Assembly: GCA_002346545.1 (NCBI GenBank)
Contig: DEAA01000012.1
Location: 1 to 24,453, forward strand
Origin: Acidobacteria bacterium UBA2994
Lineage (GTDB): Bacteria > Acidobacteriota > Vicinamibacteria > Vicinamibacterales > UBA8438
Direction of reading: 5' to 3'
DNA length: 24,453 nucleotides
Shown: piece by piece, positions 13,645-21,810 of the stretch
How positions within the stretch are numbered: position 1 is the stretch's first letter
How the letters are laid out: every line of letters begins with the position of its first letter
Notes under the pieces: generated by a model
The model's input: only the letters and a program-made list of their open reading frames with translations
Databases searched by the model: none
Told to the model about the DNA's origin: nothing
Made by a program: the position numbers and the translations under genes

Positions 13645-14235
13645 TTGTCACAGTTCGTGCGCCGTGAATTCTTCTTCGGCTTGTTCCTCATGCTGTCTGG
13701 CGCCATCGGGTTGACGGCAGCGATGGCATTGTCCGTCGAGAAGATCGAAAAGCTGACCAACCCCGATACGGGCCTCAGCTGCGACTTCTCCGTGTTGGTG
13801 CAATGCTCCGCGAACCTCGACAGCGCTCAGGGAGCCGCATTCGGGGTTCCCAATCCGTTCCTCGGGTTGGTCGGGTTCGCGCTCGTGTTGTGTGTCGGAG
13901 TCGCACTGTGGGCGGTACCTCACTTCGCGCGCTGGTTCTGGGTACTGTTCAATTTCGGTGTCGCCGGAGCTTTTGGGTTCGTGGTCTGGTTGATTGGGCA
14001 GAGCATCTATGTGCTCGGCACGCTCTGCCCCTGGTGTCTGGTTGTGTGGCTGACAACGATCCCGCTGTTCTTCTTCGGGACAGTCCGGAACCTGCGTGAG
14101 GGCGTCTTTGGTCGCAGGGCAAGACGAGTCGGTGCGTTGTTGTGGCCGTGGATGACGCTCGTGACGGTCGCCGCATACCTAGTGGTCGCCGTGCTCGCTC
14201 AGCTCCGCCTGAATGTCCTGGCGAGCATCATTTAG
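13645..14235 (+). CDS. Vitamin K epoxide reductase (VKOR) family protein, 196 aa
   Basis: Membrane quinone-linked enzyme that re-oxidises DsbA-type proteins in actinobacteria. About five helices. The loop cysteines Cys46 and Cys54 (LSCDFSVLVQCS) shuttle electrons to the catalytic CPWC (Cys128-Cys131). GVPNPFLGLVGFA (67-79) carries the family's conserved Pro/Gly. The start is probably TTG at 13645, after GGGTGAAAG, with a stop in frame just upstream at 13639; GTG at 13657 is an alternative. Its natural partner in this window is the DsbA-like protein at 17487-18143. It is transcribed away from cmtR copy 1 and so probably under CmtR control (inference). Confidence 0.92.
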   Translation: MSQFVRREFFFGLFLMLSGAIGLTAAMALSVEKIEKLTNPDTGLSCDFSVLVQCSANLDSAQGAAFGVPNPFLGLVGFALVLCVGVALWAVPHFARWFWVLFNFGVAGAFGFVVWLIGQSIYVLGTLCPWCLVVWLTTIPLFFFGTVRNLREGVFGRRARRVGALLWPWMTLVTVAAYLVVAVLAQLRLNVLASII

Positions 14236-14261
14236 CCCGAGGGACCCATATTCGGCAGAAG

Positions 14262-14780
14262 CTACTTCTCGCGAGTGGAGGTCGTCGTCGGTTTGGAGCG
14301 CAACTGGGATCGGTGGCTGCGGAGCATCTGGAGGATACCGAGGCCGACGCCGATTCCGATGAAGATGTCGGCGAGGTTTCCAATGAAGAGGTTGCCATAG
14401 GCGAGGAAGTCGGTGACGTGGCCGTGACCGAATCCGGGAGGGGCGAATAGGCGGTCGATGAGGTTGCCGACCGCTCCACCCCAGACGAATCCGATCGCGA
14501 TCGCCCACGCCATGGACGTCGCCCGCCAGGCGGCATAGAACAGCACGATCGCTGCCGCGATTCCGATCACGGTGAACACCCATGTGCTGTTTGATCCGAG
14601 AGACATGATCGTGCCGGGGTTGAATGCCAGTTGCAGGCCCAGCAGGTCGCCGATCAGCGGAATGCGTTGTTCCTCGCTCAGCTGCCCGAGCGCCATGGCC
14701 TTCGTGCCCTGGTCTACGAGAGCCATGGTGAGCGCGACCAGGCACGCGACGGCTAGCCTCCGGCTCCGACTGCGCATCAT
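14262..14780 (-). CDS. lspA: Lipoprotein signal peptidase, 172 aa
   Basis: Inner-membrane aspartyl protease that cuts prolipoproteins before the lipidated Cys. Four helices. The catalytic pair is Asp109 in GGAVGNLIDRLF and Asp138 in LFIGNLADIFI (most LspA have FN before xADI; here it is GN). Asp23 (VDQGTK) and Asn54 (FNPGT) are also conserved. The start is the tandem ATG at 14780. It is last in the leftward envelope operon, 142 nt after ccsB, and convergent with the VKOR gene (26-nt gap). A second, housekeeping lspA is expected elsewhere on the chromosome (inference). Confidence 0.93.
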   Translation of the reverse strand: MMRSRSRRLAVACLVALTMALVDQGTKAMALGQLSEEQRIPLIGDLLGLQLAFNPGTIMSLGSNSTWVFTVIGIAAAIVLFYAAWRATSMAWAIAIGFVWGGAVGNLIDRLFAPPGFGHGHVTDFLAYGNLFIGNLADIFIGIGVGLGILQMLRSHRSQLRSKPTTTSTREK

Positions 14781-14922
14781 TGTGCGCCTCGGCCCACGGA
14801 GGGGAGACTTTGGCAATGCCGCCAGGTGCAGTCCATTTGCACAGACGGCCATGGGGAGATATTGCGAAGCTCCGAAACGAGCAACGGTGTGGGCATGCGG
14901 TAATCCTGTCAAGTGGTAGAGG

Positions 14923-15936
14923 TCAGGTGAGGCCGGAGTAGGCGTGCAGGCCTTTGAAGAACATGTTGACGATGGTGAAGTTGAACAGGACGGCGGTGAA
15001 GCCGATAATCGACAGCCATGCGGATCGAGTTCCCCGCCAGCCACGGGTTGCGCGGGCGTGGATGTAGCCGGCGTAAAGAACCCAGATCACGAAGGTCCAG
15101 ACTTCCTTAGTGTCGAATCCCCAGTAGCGGCCCCAGGAGTCGTTGGCCCAGATTGATCCGGCGATCAGGGTGAAGGTCCAGAAGATGAACCCGACGATCG
15201 CGAACCGGTACGCCAGAGACTCCAGTGCCTCCGCGGTGGGAAGCGTGCGCAGATACCCCAGGCCGGACCGCTTCGCGTCCTCACCACCCTTTCCTGACGC
15301 CCGTCGTTCTCGTCGGGCTTGCAGGAGTTGCGTGGCGGAGAGACCGCAGGAGATCGCGAACAGGGCCGTGCCGAGCGAGGCTACGAAGACGTGGATGATG
15401 AGCCACACGCTTTTGAGCGGGTCCATCAGCGGGGTGACTTCGACGTAGAACGCAAGGGTCGCACCACCGAGGAGCAACGCGACCATACCGATGAGAAACG
15501 AGCCCAGGAATCGTAGGTCGTACCGGCGGAGCACGGCCAGGTAGACCGCAACGATCAGCAATGTCCCGGTGAGTGCGAACTCGTACATGTTCGCCCACGG
15601 GACCCTTCCCGCATCGAGTCCTCGCCCGATGGTGCCGGCGAGGTGAAACACGAACGCGAACCCGGTCAGGACGGTGCCGATTCGCGCCCAGAGCAGACGT
15701 TGCCGCTGGCCCGGCCGGGTGCGGACCTCGTTCAGCGCGGCGCGTTCGTCGCCTGTGTTCTGCGTGTCTCCGCCCGCGGTCACGAGCGCGGGCACCCGCT
15801 GGGGTTCGTCGCGGCGTACTGAGCGTTGTGCAAGGTCGATGGCGTAGGCCACGAACGCGAGCAGGTACACGGCGATCGCGGTCCACACCAGCAGCAGGGA
15901 GATGCTGTCCAGGGTCAGGGATTCGGGGTCAGGCAT
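14923..15936 (-). CDS. ccsB: Cytochrome c biogenesis protein CcsB/ResC, 337 aa
   Basis: Haem-handling subunit of the System II cytochrome c synthetase. Tryptophan-rich WWD domain: SIWANDSWGRYWGFDTKEVW (261-280). Conserved histidines: His98 (FHLAG), His182 (IIHVF), His293 (YIHARA) and His331 (KGLHAYSGL). PWANMYEF (113-120) is also typical. About eight helices, with a hydrophilic loop at ~38-80. The ATG at 15936 overlaps the lnt stop by 8 nt. It works with ResB (18140-19861), here separated from it by dsbA and lnt, an unusual order. Confidence 0.95.
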   Translation of the reverse strand: MPDPESLTLDSISLLLVWTAIAVYLLAFVAYAIDLAQRSVRRDEPQRVPALVTAGGDTQNTGDERAALNEVRTRPGQRQRLLWARIGTVLTGFAFVFHLAGTIGRGLDAGRVPWANMYEFALTGTLLIVAVYLAVLRRYDLRFLGSFLIGMVALLLGGATLAFYVEVTPLMDPLKSVWLIIHVFVASLGTALFAISCGLSATQLLQARRERRASGKGGEDAKRSGLGYLRTLPTAEALESLAYRFAIVGFIFWTFTLIAGSIWANDSWGRYWGFDTKEVWTFVIWVLYAGYIHARATRGWRGTRSAWLSIIGFTAVLFNFTIVNMFFKGLHAYSGLT

Positions 15937-17515
15937 CGGTTGCTCCTCGTGCAGATCGGTGGCGGTGGCGGTGGCGGCTGATTCCGGCGATGGTGAGACC
16001 GGTGATCGCGCCGAGGGCGATCAGGGCGGTGAGGGCACCGCCGAGCACGACGGCGGGGGTGAGACCGTCTCGCAGCGGCACGCGGGTGATCGCCGCGGCT
16101 GCCTGGTCGACGCCGGCGCCTTCGATGATCTGCCCGTCCGGGGCGATGACTTGGCTGGTGCCGACGGTGGAGACGTTCACCACGGCACGTCCGGTCTCGA
16201 TCGCACGCATCCGAGCGAACGCGAGCTGTTGAAGATTCTCGTCGGTGCCGCGGAAATCGGCGTTGTTGGTCTGAAACACGTAGACCTGAGCGCCCTGGCG
16301 GGCGCCGTCCCAAATGACGGAGTCGTAGATGACGTCGAAGCAGATCGCCAGTCCGACTTTCACCCCGTCGACGGTCACGAACGGGGGGTTCTGCCCGGGG
16401 GTGTATTCGCGTTGGATCAGGCCGATGAGGTCGGGCGCGATCCGCTCGTAGAACCACCGGTCCGGGACGTACTCCCCGAACGGGACGGGGTTGACCTTGT
16501 CATGCAACTGCGGGGTGCCTTGCCCGTCCCACAGTATCGAGGTGTTGAACACGTCACCGTCACGTGCGGTGGCGGCGTTGGTCAGCAGCGGTGCGCCGGC
16601 CCGGGCGACGAGATCAGTGAGCCGCCGGGCGGTGGCCGGGTCGGTAAGGGGGTCGCTGTCGACGGCACCCTCGGGCCACACCAGCAGATCCATGTCCTCC
16701 CCCAGCAGAGGGTCGGTCGCGGCCGTCTGCGCGGCCAGCACATCCCCGGAGGTGCGGTCATCGAAGTACCCGGAGGGTCCGTTGCCCTGCACCCAGCCGA
16801 TGTCCATCCGGCCGGCGTCCCCGGTAGGGAACTGCGGCACGAGCACCAGGGCGGTCACGATCATCGCTGCAGGCAGGACGCCGCGCATGCGTCGGAACCC
16901 TCCAGCCCGCCACCACTGCACGAGGCACGCGCAGGCGGCGACGATGAGGAAGCCCAGACCGGTCACCCCGACCCAGGACGCCGCCTCCGGGAGCGGGCCG
17001 TTCGCCTGGGTCATCCCGATCCGCGCCCACGGGAACCCGGAGTAAGGCCAGGACCCCATCACCAGCTCCCGCACGCTCCACAGCCCCGCCACCAGCAGCG
17101 GCACCCCGACGAACCACACGACGGCGTGTCCGCGGGCGCGGTCGGTCCACCGGTACGCGAGGGCGATGGGGATCGCCCCGACCCCGAACAGCACCGTTTC
17201 CAGACCGGCCAACGCCACCCACGGGACGGGCCCGAGATACGTGCCCACCCACACCAGGTGGGTGAAGAAGAACGCCGCACCGAAGGCAACACCGACCAGG
17301 AACGCGCCGCCGATGCTGCGGCCGATCATCGTGCACAACGCGAGGGTGATGCTCACAAACGCGAGCGGCCACCACCCTACAGCGGGGAAGGACAGGTCCA
17401 GGAGCCCACCAGCAGCCGCGGCGACGAGGAGCGCCGCCCAGAGCGGTATCTTCCGGCGCGCGGCGGGAGATGCCGCCGCCGCCGCGTCAGTCAGCGAGGG
17501 CGCGGTCGAGAGCAT
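15929..17515 (-). CDS. lnt: Apolipoprotein N-acyltransferase, 528 aa
   Basis: Adds the third acyl chain to lipoproteins. Several N-terminal helices (residues ~25-225), then an external nitrilase-like domain with the triad Glu282 (LVWPEGAV), Lys340 (HDKVNPVPFGEYVP) and Cys392 (GLAICFD), and a last helix near 490-515. The C-terminus is a His/Arg-rich tail (HRHRHRSARG). Length is normal. The start lies inside the dsbA-like gene (29-nt overlap). Pairing with lspA suggests that lipoprotein maturation is part of the module; the TlpA-like lipoprotein of the same operon is an obvious client. No lgt is present. Confidence 0.94.
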   Translation of the reverse strand: MLSTAPSLTDAAAAASPAARRKIPLWAALLVAAAAGGLLDLSFPAVGWWPLAFVSITLALCTMIGRSIGGAFLVGVAFGAAFFFTHLVWVGTYLGPVPWVALAGLETVLFGVGAIPIALAYRWTDRARGHAVVWFVGVPLLVAGLWSVRELVMGSWPYSGFPWARIGMTQANGPLPEAASWVGVTGLGFLIVAACACLVQWWRAGGFRRMRGVLPAAMIVTALVLVPQFPTGDAGRMDIGWVQGNGPSGYFDDRTSGDVLAAQTAATDPLLGEDMDLLVWPEGAVDSDPLTDPATARRLTDLVARAGAPLLTNAATARDGDVFNTSILWDGQGTPQLHDKVNPVPFGEYVPDRWFYERIAPDLIGLIQREYTPGQNPPFVTVDGVKVGLAICFDVIYDSVIWDGARQGAQVYVFQTNNADFRGTDENLQQLAFARMRAIETGRAVVNVSTVGTSQVIAPDGQIIEGAGVDQAAAAITRVPLRDGLTPAVVLGGALTALIALGAITGLTIAGISRHRHRHRSARGATDA

Positions 17516-18143
17516 CGGTGAGATCCGTCAGCTGGGTGAGCTCGAGCTTTTCGCCGTCGAGGAAGAACGTGGGCGTGCCCTGCACACCCATCTGCTGCCC
17601 TTCGGCGAAGTCTTCCTCGACCCGCTCCCGGGTGGCGGGGTCTTCCACCGCCTGGTCGTAGGCGGCCATGTCCAGGCCAAGGTCCTCGGCGAAGCCGCGG
17701 AACAGGTCAGCTTCGGAGACTTGCTGCTCGCCCCACTCGGCCTGCGTCTCGAACATGCGGTGGTACATGTCCTCGACCCGGTCCTGCTGGGCGGCCGCTT
17801 CCACCGCGAGGGCGGCGTTCATCGAGTTGTAGTGGCTGGGGATCGGGTAGTACCGGAACACATAGTTGATCTGTCCGTCGTACTGCTCACGAATCTCCTC
17901 GACGTACGGGTATAACGCCCCACATGCCTCGCATTCGAAGTCGAGGAACTCCACCAGGGTCGGCGCGTTCGGCCCGGCGCTATCAAGGACGTGGGAGTTG
18001 CTGCGGGCACCCGGTAACGCGTCCGCGGCGTTGTCGCCTGCGGGCGCTTGAGGGCGGGTGGAGATCGTGTAGATGATCGCGACGATGACGAGCGCGACCA
18101 CGGCGGCGATCGCGATGAGGGTCACTTTCATGGGGGTCTTCAT
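17487..18143 (-). CDS. DsbA-like membrane-anchored thiol-disulfide oxidoreductase, 218 aa
   Basis: Thioredoxin-fold oxidase with a helical insert (DsbA/Thioredoxin_4 type). Signal anchor at ~5-27, active site CEAC (Cys71-Cys74) after LVEFLDFE, and cis-proline Pro191 in GVQGTPTFFLDG. It is exported and membrane-tethered. It could donate disulfides to envelope proteins and be re-oxidised by the VKOR protein at 13645. The start ATG overlaps the resB stop by 4 nt; Met5 (18131) is an alternative start. It lies inside the cytochrome maturation operon. Confidence 0.92.
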   Translation of the reverse strand: MKTPMKVTLIAIAAVVALVIVAIIYTISTRPQAPAGDNAADALPGARSNSHVLDSAGPNAPTLVEFLDFECEACGALYPYVEEIREQYDGQINYVFRYYPIPSHYNSMNAALAVEAAAQQDRVEDMYHRMFETQAEWGEQQVSEADLFRGFAEDLGLDMAAYDQAVEDPATRERVEEDFAEGQQMGVQGTPTFFLDGEKLELTQLTDLTDALDRALAD

Positions 18144-19861
18144 CGTGAATTCCTTTGGCTGGGTGTCTGTGAGCTCGGGCGATCACGGGCGGCGAGGTGG
18201 GTGTCGCGGATGCCGGCGATCGCGTCGGGCAGTTGCGGATCCTCCCCGCGCGCGAGACCGGCGTATTCCAGGCGCAGGGTGGGCTCGTCCGGGTCGCCGG
18301 TGACGGATGCTTTGACGAACACGCGGCGTCGGGGAACGAGAAGGCCGGTGATCAGACCCAGCGTGGCGAGGGTGGCGAAGGCGAGCACCCAAGGACCGCC
18401 GGTGTCGCGTTTGATGTCCAGCGACGCGAACCGTTTCACCGCCGCCAGGGGATTCGTGCCGCCGGACGCGTCCTCGAAGGTGACCGTGCCCCACCCATTG
18501 GGCAGGTCGGCGGTCTGCCCAGGAGTGAGCTGGATCGACTCGGCACCGCTCGTGCCGCCGGTGAGTTGGGTCATTCCGCTGGTGTCGAGGGTGTACACCG
18601 ACCGGGGCACGCCGTTGTCGATGCCGAGGCTGCCGGAGAACACGTTGAACGTGACGACCGGGTTCACCACGTCGGGATACACCGAGGTGAACGCCCCGGT
18701 GTCAAGAGCGCCCTGGGTGGGATAGAAGAAACCAACAAGCCCGACCTGTTCGGGAAGCCCGTCCGGGACCTTGATGATGCCAAGCGAGGTCATCATGCTG
18801 TCTTGCGGGAGGAACGGCTGCGACTCGCTGTACACGACCGTGCCCTCGGAGTTTCGGACGGTGATGGTGGGTGCGTAGCCGTTGCCGAGCAGATAGACCC
18901 GGTCGCTGCCGACCGTAATGGGGTAGTTCACGCGCACGCTCTCGGTGTCCTCAGTCCCCGTGCGGGCGTCGCGGATGGTGAGGTTCGCGGCGAAGTCGCC
19001 CGCTTGGCCGCCACCGGGTTCTCCCGGTGGCACGTAGCTGACGTCGAAGCTGTCGAGGGTCAGCGAGTACGGGTCCAGCTGCGTTCCATCCACGAACCTG
19101 CCCGGAGTGAACGAGGAGTAGTCGTTGAGGGTGTTGACGAACGTGGTCCCCTCGACGATGACCCGCTGCCCGGTATAGGAGAAGCCGCTGGCGGCGAGCA
19201 CGGCGACCAACACCCCGACCAGGGAGGCATGAAAAACCAGGTTGCCGGTCTCCCGGAGGTACCCTCGCTCGGCCGACACCGACCAAGACCGTGCGGTGTC
19301 GTACCGCTCGATGCGGTATCCGCGGCGGCGCAGATCGGCGGCGGCGGAGGCGATCGTGGCCGCCGCGTCCGCGGCGGGGTCCTCGGCCTTTGTCGGGACG
19401 TCTGCGACAAGGTGGGCGCTCAGCCGGCTGAGACGTGCCGGGGTGCGTGGTGGGCGGGTGCGGAGGGCTTTCCAGTGGTGACGGGTGCGGGGAATGATGC
19501 ACCCGATCAACGAGATGAACAGCAGCAGGTAGATGCCGGAGAACCAGGCAGAGTTGTATAAGTCGAACACCTGCAGCCCGTCGAGGATCGGAGCCAGGTC
19601 GGGGTTGGTTCGGAAGTATTGGAGGACCCCGTTGGGGTCCGCGGTGCGTTGCGGGAAGATCGACCCGGGAACTGAAGCGATGGCCAGCAGGAGCAGCAGC
19701 AGAATCGCGGTGCGCATACTGGTCAGCTGCCGCCACCCCCACCGCAGCCACTCGACCGGCCCCAGCGTCGGGGAGGCAATGGCGTCCGGCTCGTCCTGAT
19801 CGATGTGATCGGCGGGTCGGGACGGGTCGGTGGGGAGCGGGTCAGAGAGGGAGCGTGACAC
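18140..19861 (-). CDS. resB: Cytochrome c biogenesis protein ResB/Ccs1, 573 aa
   Basis: Large membrane subunit of the System II synthetase. Helices at ~50-66 (TAILLLLLLAIASVPG), ~108-124 and ~208-226; a large external domain (~227-490); and a final helix at ~495-515 (PWVLAFATLATLGLITGLLV). The conserved NLVFHASL contains the expected haem-related His211. Opening motifs SIFPQRTADPN and FDLYNSAWF are typical of actinobacterial ResB. The start is GTG at 19861, overlapping the ccdA stop by 20 nt. Together with CcsB, CcdA and the TlpA-like protein it completes System II. Confidence 0.94.
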   Translation of the reverse strand: MSRSLSDPLPTDPSRPADHIDQDEPDAIASPTLGPVEWLRWGWRQLTSMRTAILLLLLLAIASVPGSIFPQRTADPNGVLQYFRTNPDLAPILDGLQVFDLYNSAWFSGIYLLLFISLIGCIIPRTRHHWKALRTRPPRTPARLSRLSAHLVADVPTKAEDPAADAAATIASAAADLRRRGYRIERYDTARSWSVSAERGYLRETGNLVFHASLVGVLVAVLAASGFSYTGQRVIVEGTTFVNTLNDYSSFTPGRFVDGTQLDPYSLTLDSFDVSYVPPGEPGGGQAGDFAANLTIRDARTGTEDTESVRVNYPITVGSDRVYLLGNGYAPTITVRNSEGTVVYSESQPFLPQDSMMTSLGIIKVPDGLPEQVGLVGFFYPTQGALDTGAFTSVYPDVVNPVVTFNVFSGSLGIDNGVPRSVYTLDTSGMTQLTGGTSGAESIQLTPGQTADLPNGWGTVTFEDASGGTNPLAAVKRFASLDIKRDTGGPWVLAFATLATLGLITGLLVPRRRVFVKASVTGDPDEPTLRLEYAGLARGEDPQLPDAIAGIRDTHLAARDRPSSQTPSQRNSR

Positions 19862-20594
19862 TGAGCATCACCCCCTGCAGAACGGACATCAACGCGCCCC
19901 AGATGCCCGTGACCATCAGCACGCCCAGGGCAATCAGCAGGCTGCCGCCGATGATGTTGACCACCCGGATGTGGCGTCGGAGGAAGGTGACTGACCGGGT
20001 GGCCCAGCCCAGTCCGAGCGCGAGCAGGAAGAACGGGATGCCCAGGCCGAGGGAGTAGGCCAAGCCGAGCAGGGCTGCCCGGCCGGGATCGCCGAGATTC
20101 CAGGACACCGACATGATGGCCGCCAGTGTTGGTCCGATGCAGGGAGTCCAGCCGATCCCGAGCGCGATGCCCAGCAGCGGTGCGCTGAACAAGCCCACGT
20201 TGCCACGGAAACGGGGTCGGAGGGTGCGTTGCGCGCGCGGGAACGCGCCGATGAACGCCAGGCCCATGATGATGACAACCACACCGAGCACCCGGGTGAG
20301 GATGTTCGCGTATTCGAGGAAGAACAGCCCCGCCACCCCACCGAGCACCGTGACGGTCATGAACACCAAAGTGAACCCGGCAACGAACAACGCCACCCCG
20401 CCGAGCAGCCGTCCACGGGCAGTGGCGGGGTGGCCTTGTGTCGAGGAGGTGGAGAGGGAGGACCCGAGGTAGCCGAAGTATCCGGGGACAAGCGGGAGCA
20501 CGCACGGGGAGACGAAGGAGATCAGGCCCGCGAGCATGGCGATGAGCACGGCCACCCACAGTGCGCCGTCGAAGATGAACCCTTCGGCGCTCAT
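19842..20594 (-). CDS. ccdA: CcdA-type thiol-disulfide electron transfer membrane protein, 250 aa
   Basis: Carries electrons from cytoplasmic thioredoxin across the membrane to extracytoplasmic thioredoxin-like proteins. Six helices; the redox Cys pair is Cys31 (SFVSPCVLPLVPGY) and Cys152 (GWTPCIGPTL), the standard CcdA arrangement. Its ATG overlaps the tlpA-like stop by 4 nt (ATGA). The reductive pathway CcdA to TlpA-like protein keeps the haem-binding cysteines of apocytochromes reduced in System II. The co-existing oxidative DsbA/VKOR branch makes the operon a two-way thiol system. Confidence 0.95.
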   Translation of the reverse strand: MSAEGFIFDGALWVAVLIAMLAGLISFVSPCVLPLVPGYFGYLGSSLSTSSTQGHPATARGRLLGGVALFVAGFTLVFMTVTVLGGVAGLFFLEYANILTRVLGVVVIIMGLAFIGAFPRAQRTLRPRFRGNVGLFSAPLLGIALGIGWTPCIGPTLAAIMSVSWNLGDPGRAALLGLAYSLGLGIPFFLLALGLGWATRSVTFLRRHIRVVNIIGGSLLIALGVLMVTGIWGALMSVLQGVMLSVTLPL

Positions 20595-21250
20595 TCGCTC
20601 TCCGCCAGCGCGTCCGCGACGAGGGTGGACAGGATCGACGCGGCCGGCAGCTGCCCGATGATCCGGGCGGCGACCCTCCCCTGCCTGTCCATCACCAGAG
20701 TCGTCGGGGTCGCCTGGATGGGAGTGACCGCAGCGAAGGCGAGCTTGGTCTTCCCGTCAACGATGTCGATCACGCTCGGGTAGGTGATCCCGTAGTCCTC
20801 CGCGAACGACAGCGCGGTGGCGGGCTGGTCGTAGATGTTCACCCCGATAAACCCCACCCCTTCGGGCTGATAGGTCTGCCACACCTCTTCCAGTAGCGGC
20901 GCCTCGACCCGGCACGGGCCACACGCGGCATACCAGAAGTTCACGACGTACACCTCGCCAGCAAAGTCGTCGCTGCTCACCGGGTTGCCGCGCTCGTCGA
21001 CGCCGGCGAACACCACCGTCTCGCCACGCTCATCCGGGGCGATCTCGACGATGCGCTCGTCGACGCTGGTGGAACCGGTGCCGTTGTTCGCCGTGGCGGC
21101 CAGCCCGTCCTGGGATGTGCATCCTGCGATCGTGAGCACAGCGGCGGCGGCGAGCATCGCGGCGGCCGCACGGAACGCGCGCCAGGATCTCCGATGGGCA
21201 ACCGGGGGGACGGCGCGGGTGACGGAGGTCACCCGAAACGGGTTTGCCAC
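20591..21250 (-). CDS. TlpA/ResA-like thioredoxin lipoprotein, 219 aa
   Basis: Extracytoplasmic thiol reductase. The N-terminal signal ends in lipobox LTIAGC (Cys44), after a basic n-region. The thioredoxin domain has ACGPC (Cys110-Cys113) in VNFWYAACGPCRVEAP, with Ala-Ala where the usual Trp-Cys context has WC, and a cis-proline in IQATPTTLVMD. I chose the GTG at 21250 because GGAG lies 6 nt upstream (21257-21260); the TTG at 21262 has no binding site. Its predicted lipidation links it to LspA and Lnt of the same operon, and CcdA is its likely electron donor. A structured segment (21270-21336) precedes it. Confidence 0.92.
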   Translation of the reverse strand: MANPFRVTSVTRAVPPVAHRRSWRAFRAAAAMLAAAAVLTIAGCTSQDGLAATANNGTGSTSVDERIVEIAPDERGETVVFAGVDERGNPVSSDDFAGEVYVVNFWYAACGPCRVEAPLLEEVWQTYQPEGVGFIGVNIYDQPATALSFAEDYGITYPSVIDIVDGKTKLAFAAVTPIQATPTTLVMDRQGRVAARIIGQLPAASILSTLVADALAESE

Positions 21251-21269
21251 GACGTTCTCCAATACCAGA

Positions 21270-21336
21270 ACTCAACAGGCGTGCGGTCTGGCAGTGCCAG
21301 CGACTGCACGCTCGTACGGGTGCGAGGGAGTTGAGT
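21270..21336 (-). other. Structured intercistronic RNA element before the tlpA-like gene
   Basis: Outer stem ACTCAAC (21270-21276) with GTTGAGT (21330-21336). Inside it, GCGTGC (21279-21284) pairs with GCACGC (21306-21311) and extends to CTGGC (21288-21292) with GCCAG (21296-21300) around a 3-nt loop. A weaker hairpin fits in 312-325 of the same block. The shape is a three-way junction ending 9 nt before the GGAG of the next gene. There is no T-run, so it looks more like a processing, stability or translational control element than a terminator. Confidence 0.45.
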
Positions 21337-21342
21337 CGTGGA

Positions 21343-21762
21343 TCAGGTTCGGGAAACGCCCAGCTGCGTAAGAGAGAGCACCGGACTCCGGGACGGCGGG
21401 ACCGCGATCAACTCACGCACCATCCCCGCGACACGCTCGATGCTGTACGTGCGGGACGGTACCCGCCAGGCCAGGACGACGAACGCCAGCGCACACGCCA
21501 CTCCCATCAGGCACAGGACGGCACCGAGATCTCCGGCCTCACCCGCGTACCCATCTGCTGTCACCGCCGGGACGGCGCCCGGTTCGTCGGTGACGATCAA
21601 CTCCGCGATCGGCGCTGCCTGAAGGCCCTCGGTTTCCGAGTACGTCGTCACCCACGACCCCATCAGGAGCGCCACGACGAGCCCTAGACCTACCAGCAGC
21701 CTCGCCACCGACGAGCCCACGCGCGCAGCGGCAGCGCGGTCAGCCGGGGTGGAGCGGATCAT
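21343..21762 (-). CDS. Hypothetical two-helix membrane protein, 139 aa
   Basis: I recognise no family. Two hydrophobic helices at ~21-40 (RLLVGLGLVVALLMGSWVTT) and ~79-99 (GAVLCLMGVACALAFVVLAW), joined by an acidic ~38-residue segment, probably external, with a cytoplasmic basic tail (ERVAGMVREL). Cys84 and Cys90 lie inside helix 2. The ATG at 21762 is about 42 nt from the predicted start of transcription. As first gene of the envelope-redox operon, divergent from cmtR copy 2, it is likely to be coregulated; it could be an accessory subunit of the module. The in-frame extension upstream overlaps cmtR and is rejected. Confidence 0.7.
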   Translation of the reverse strand: MIRSTPADRAAAARVGSSVARLLVGLGLVVALLMGSWVTTYSETEGLQAAPIAELIVTDEPGAVPAVTADGYAGEAGDLGAVLCLMGVACALAFVVLAWRVPSRTYSIERVAGMVRELIAVPPSRSPVLSLTQLGVSRT

Positions 21763-21810
21763 TGCGGACGGTCCTACGCTCGGGGTGCTCAGGGATCGGG
21801 ATAGTCGACG

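Noticed and set aside
15902..17521. 539-aa rightward ORF
   Set aside because: Antisense to lnt, which carries an intact catalytic triad; composition is rich in Gly, Arg, His and Pro without domains.
18197..19561. 454-aa rightward ORF
   Set aside because: Antisense shadow of resB.
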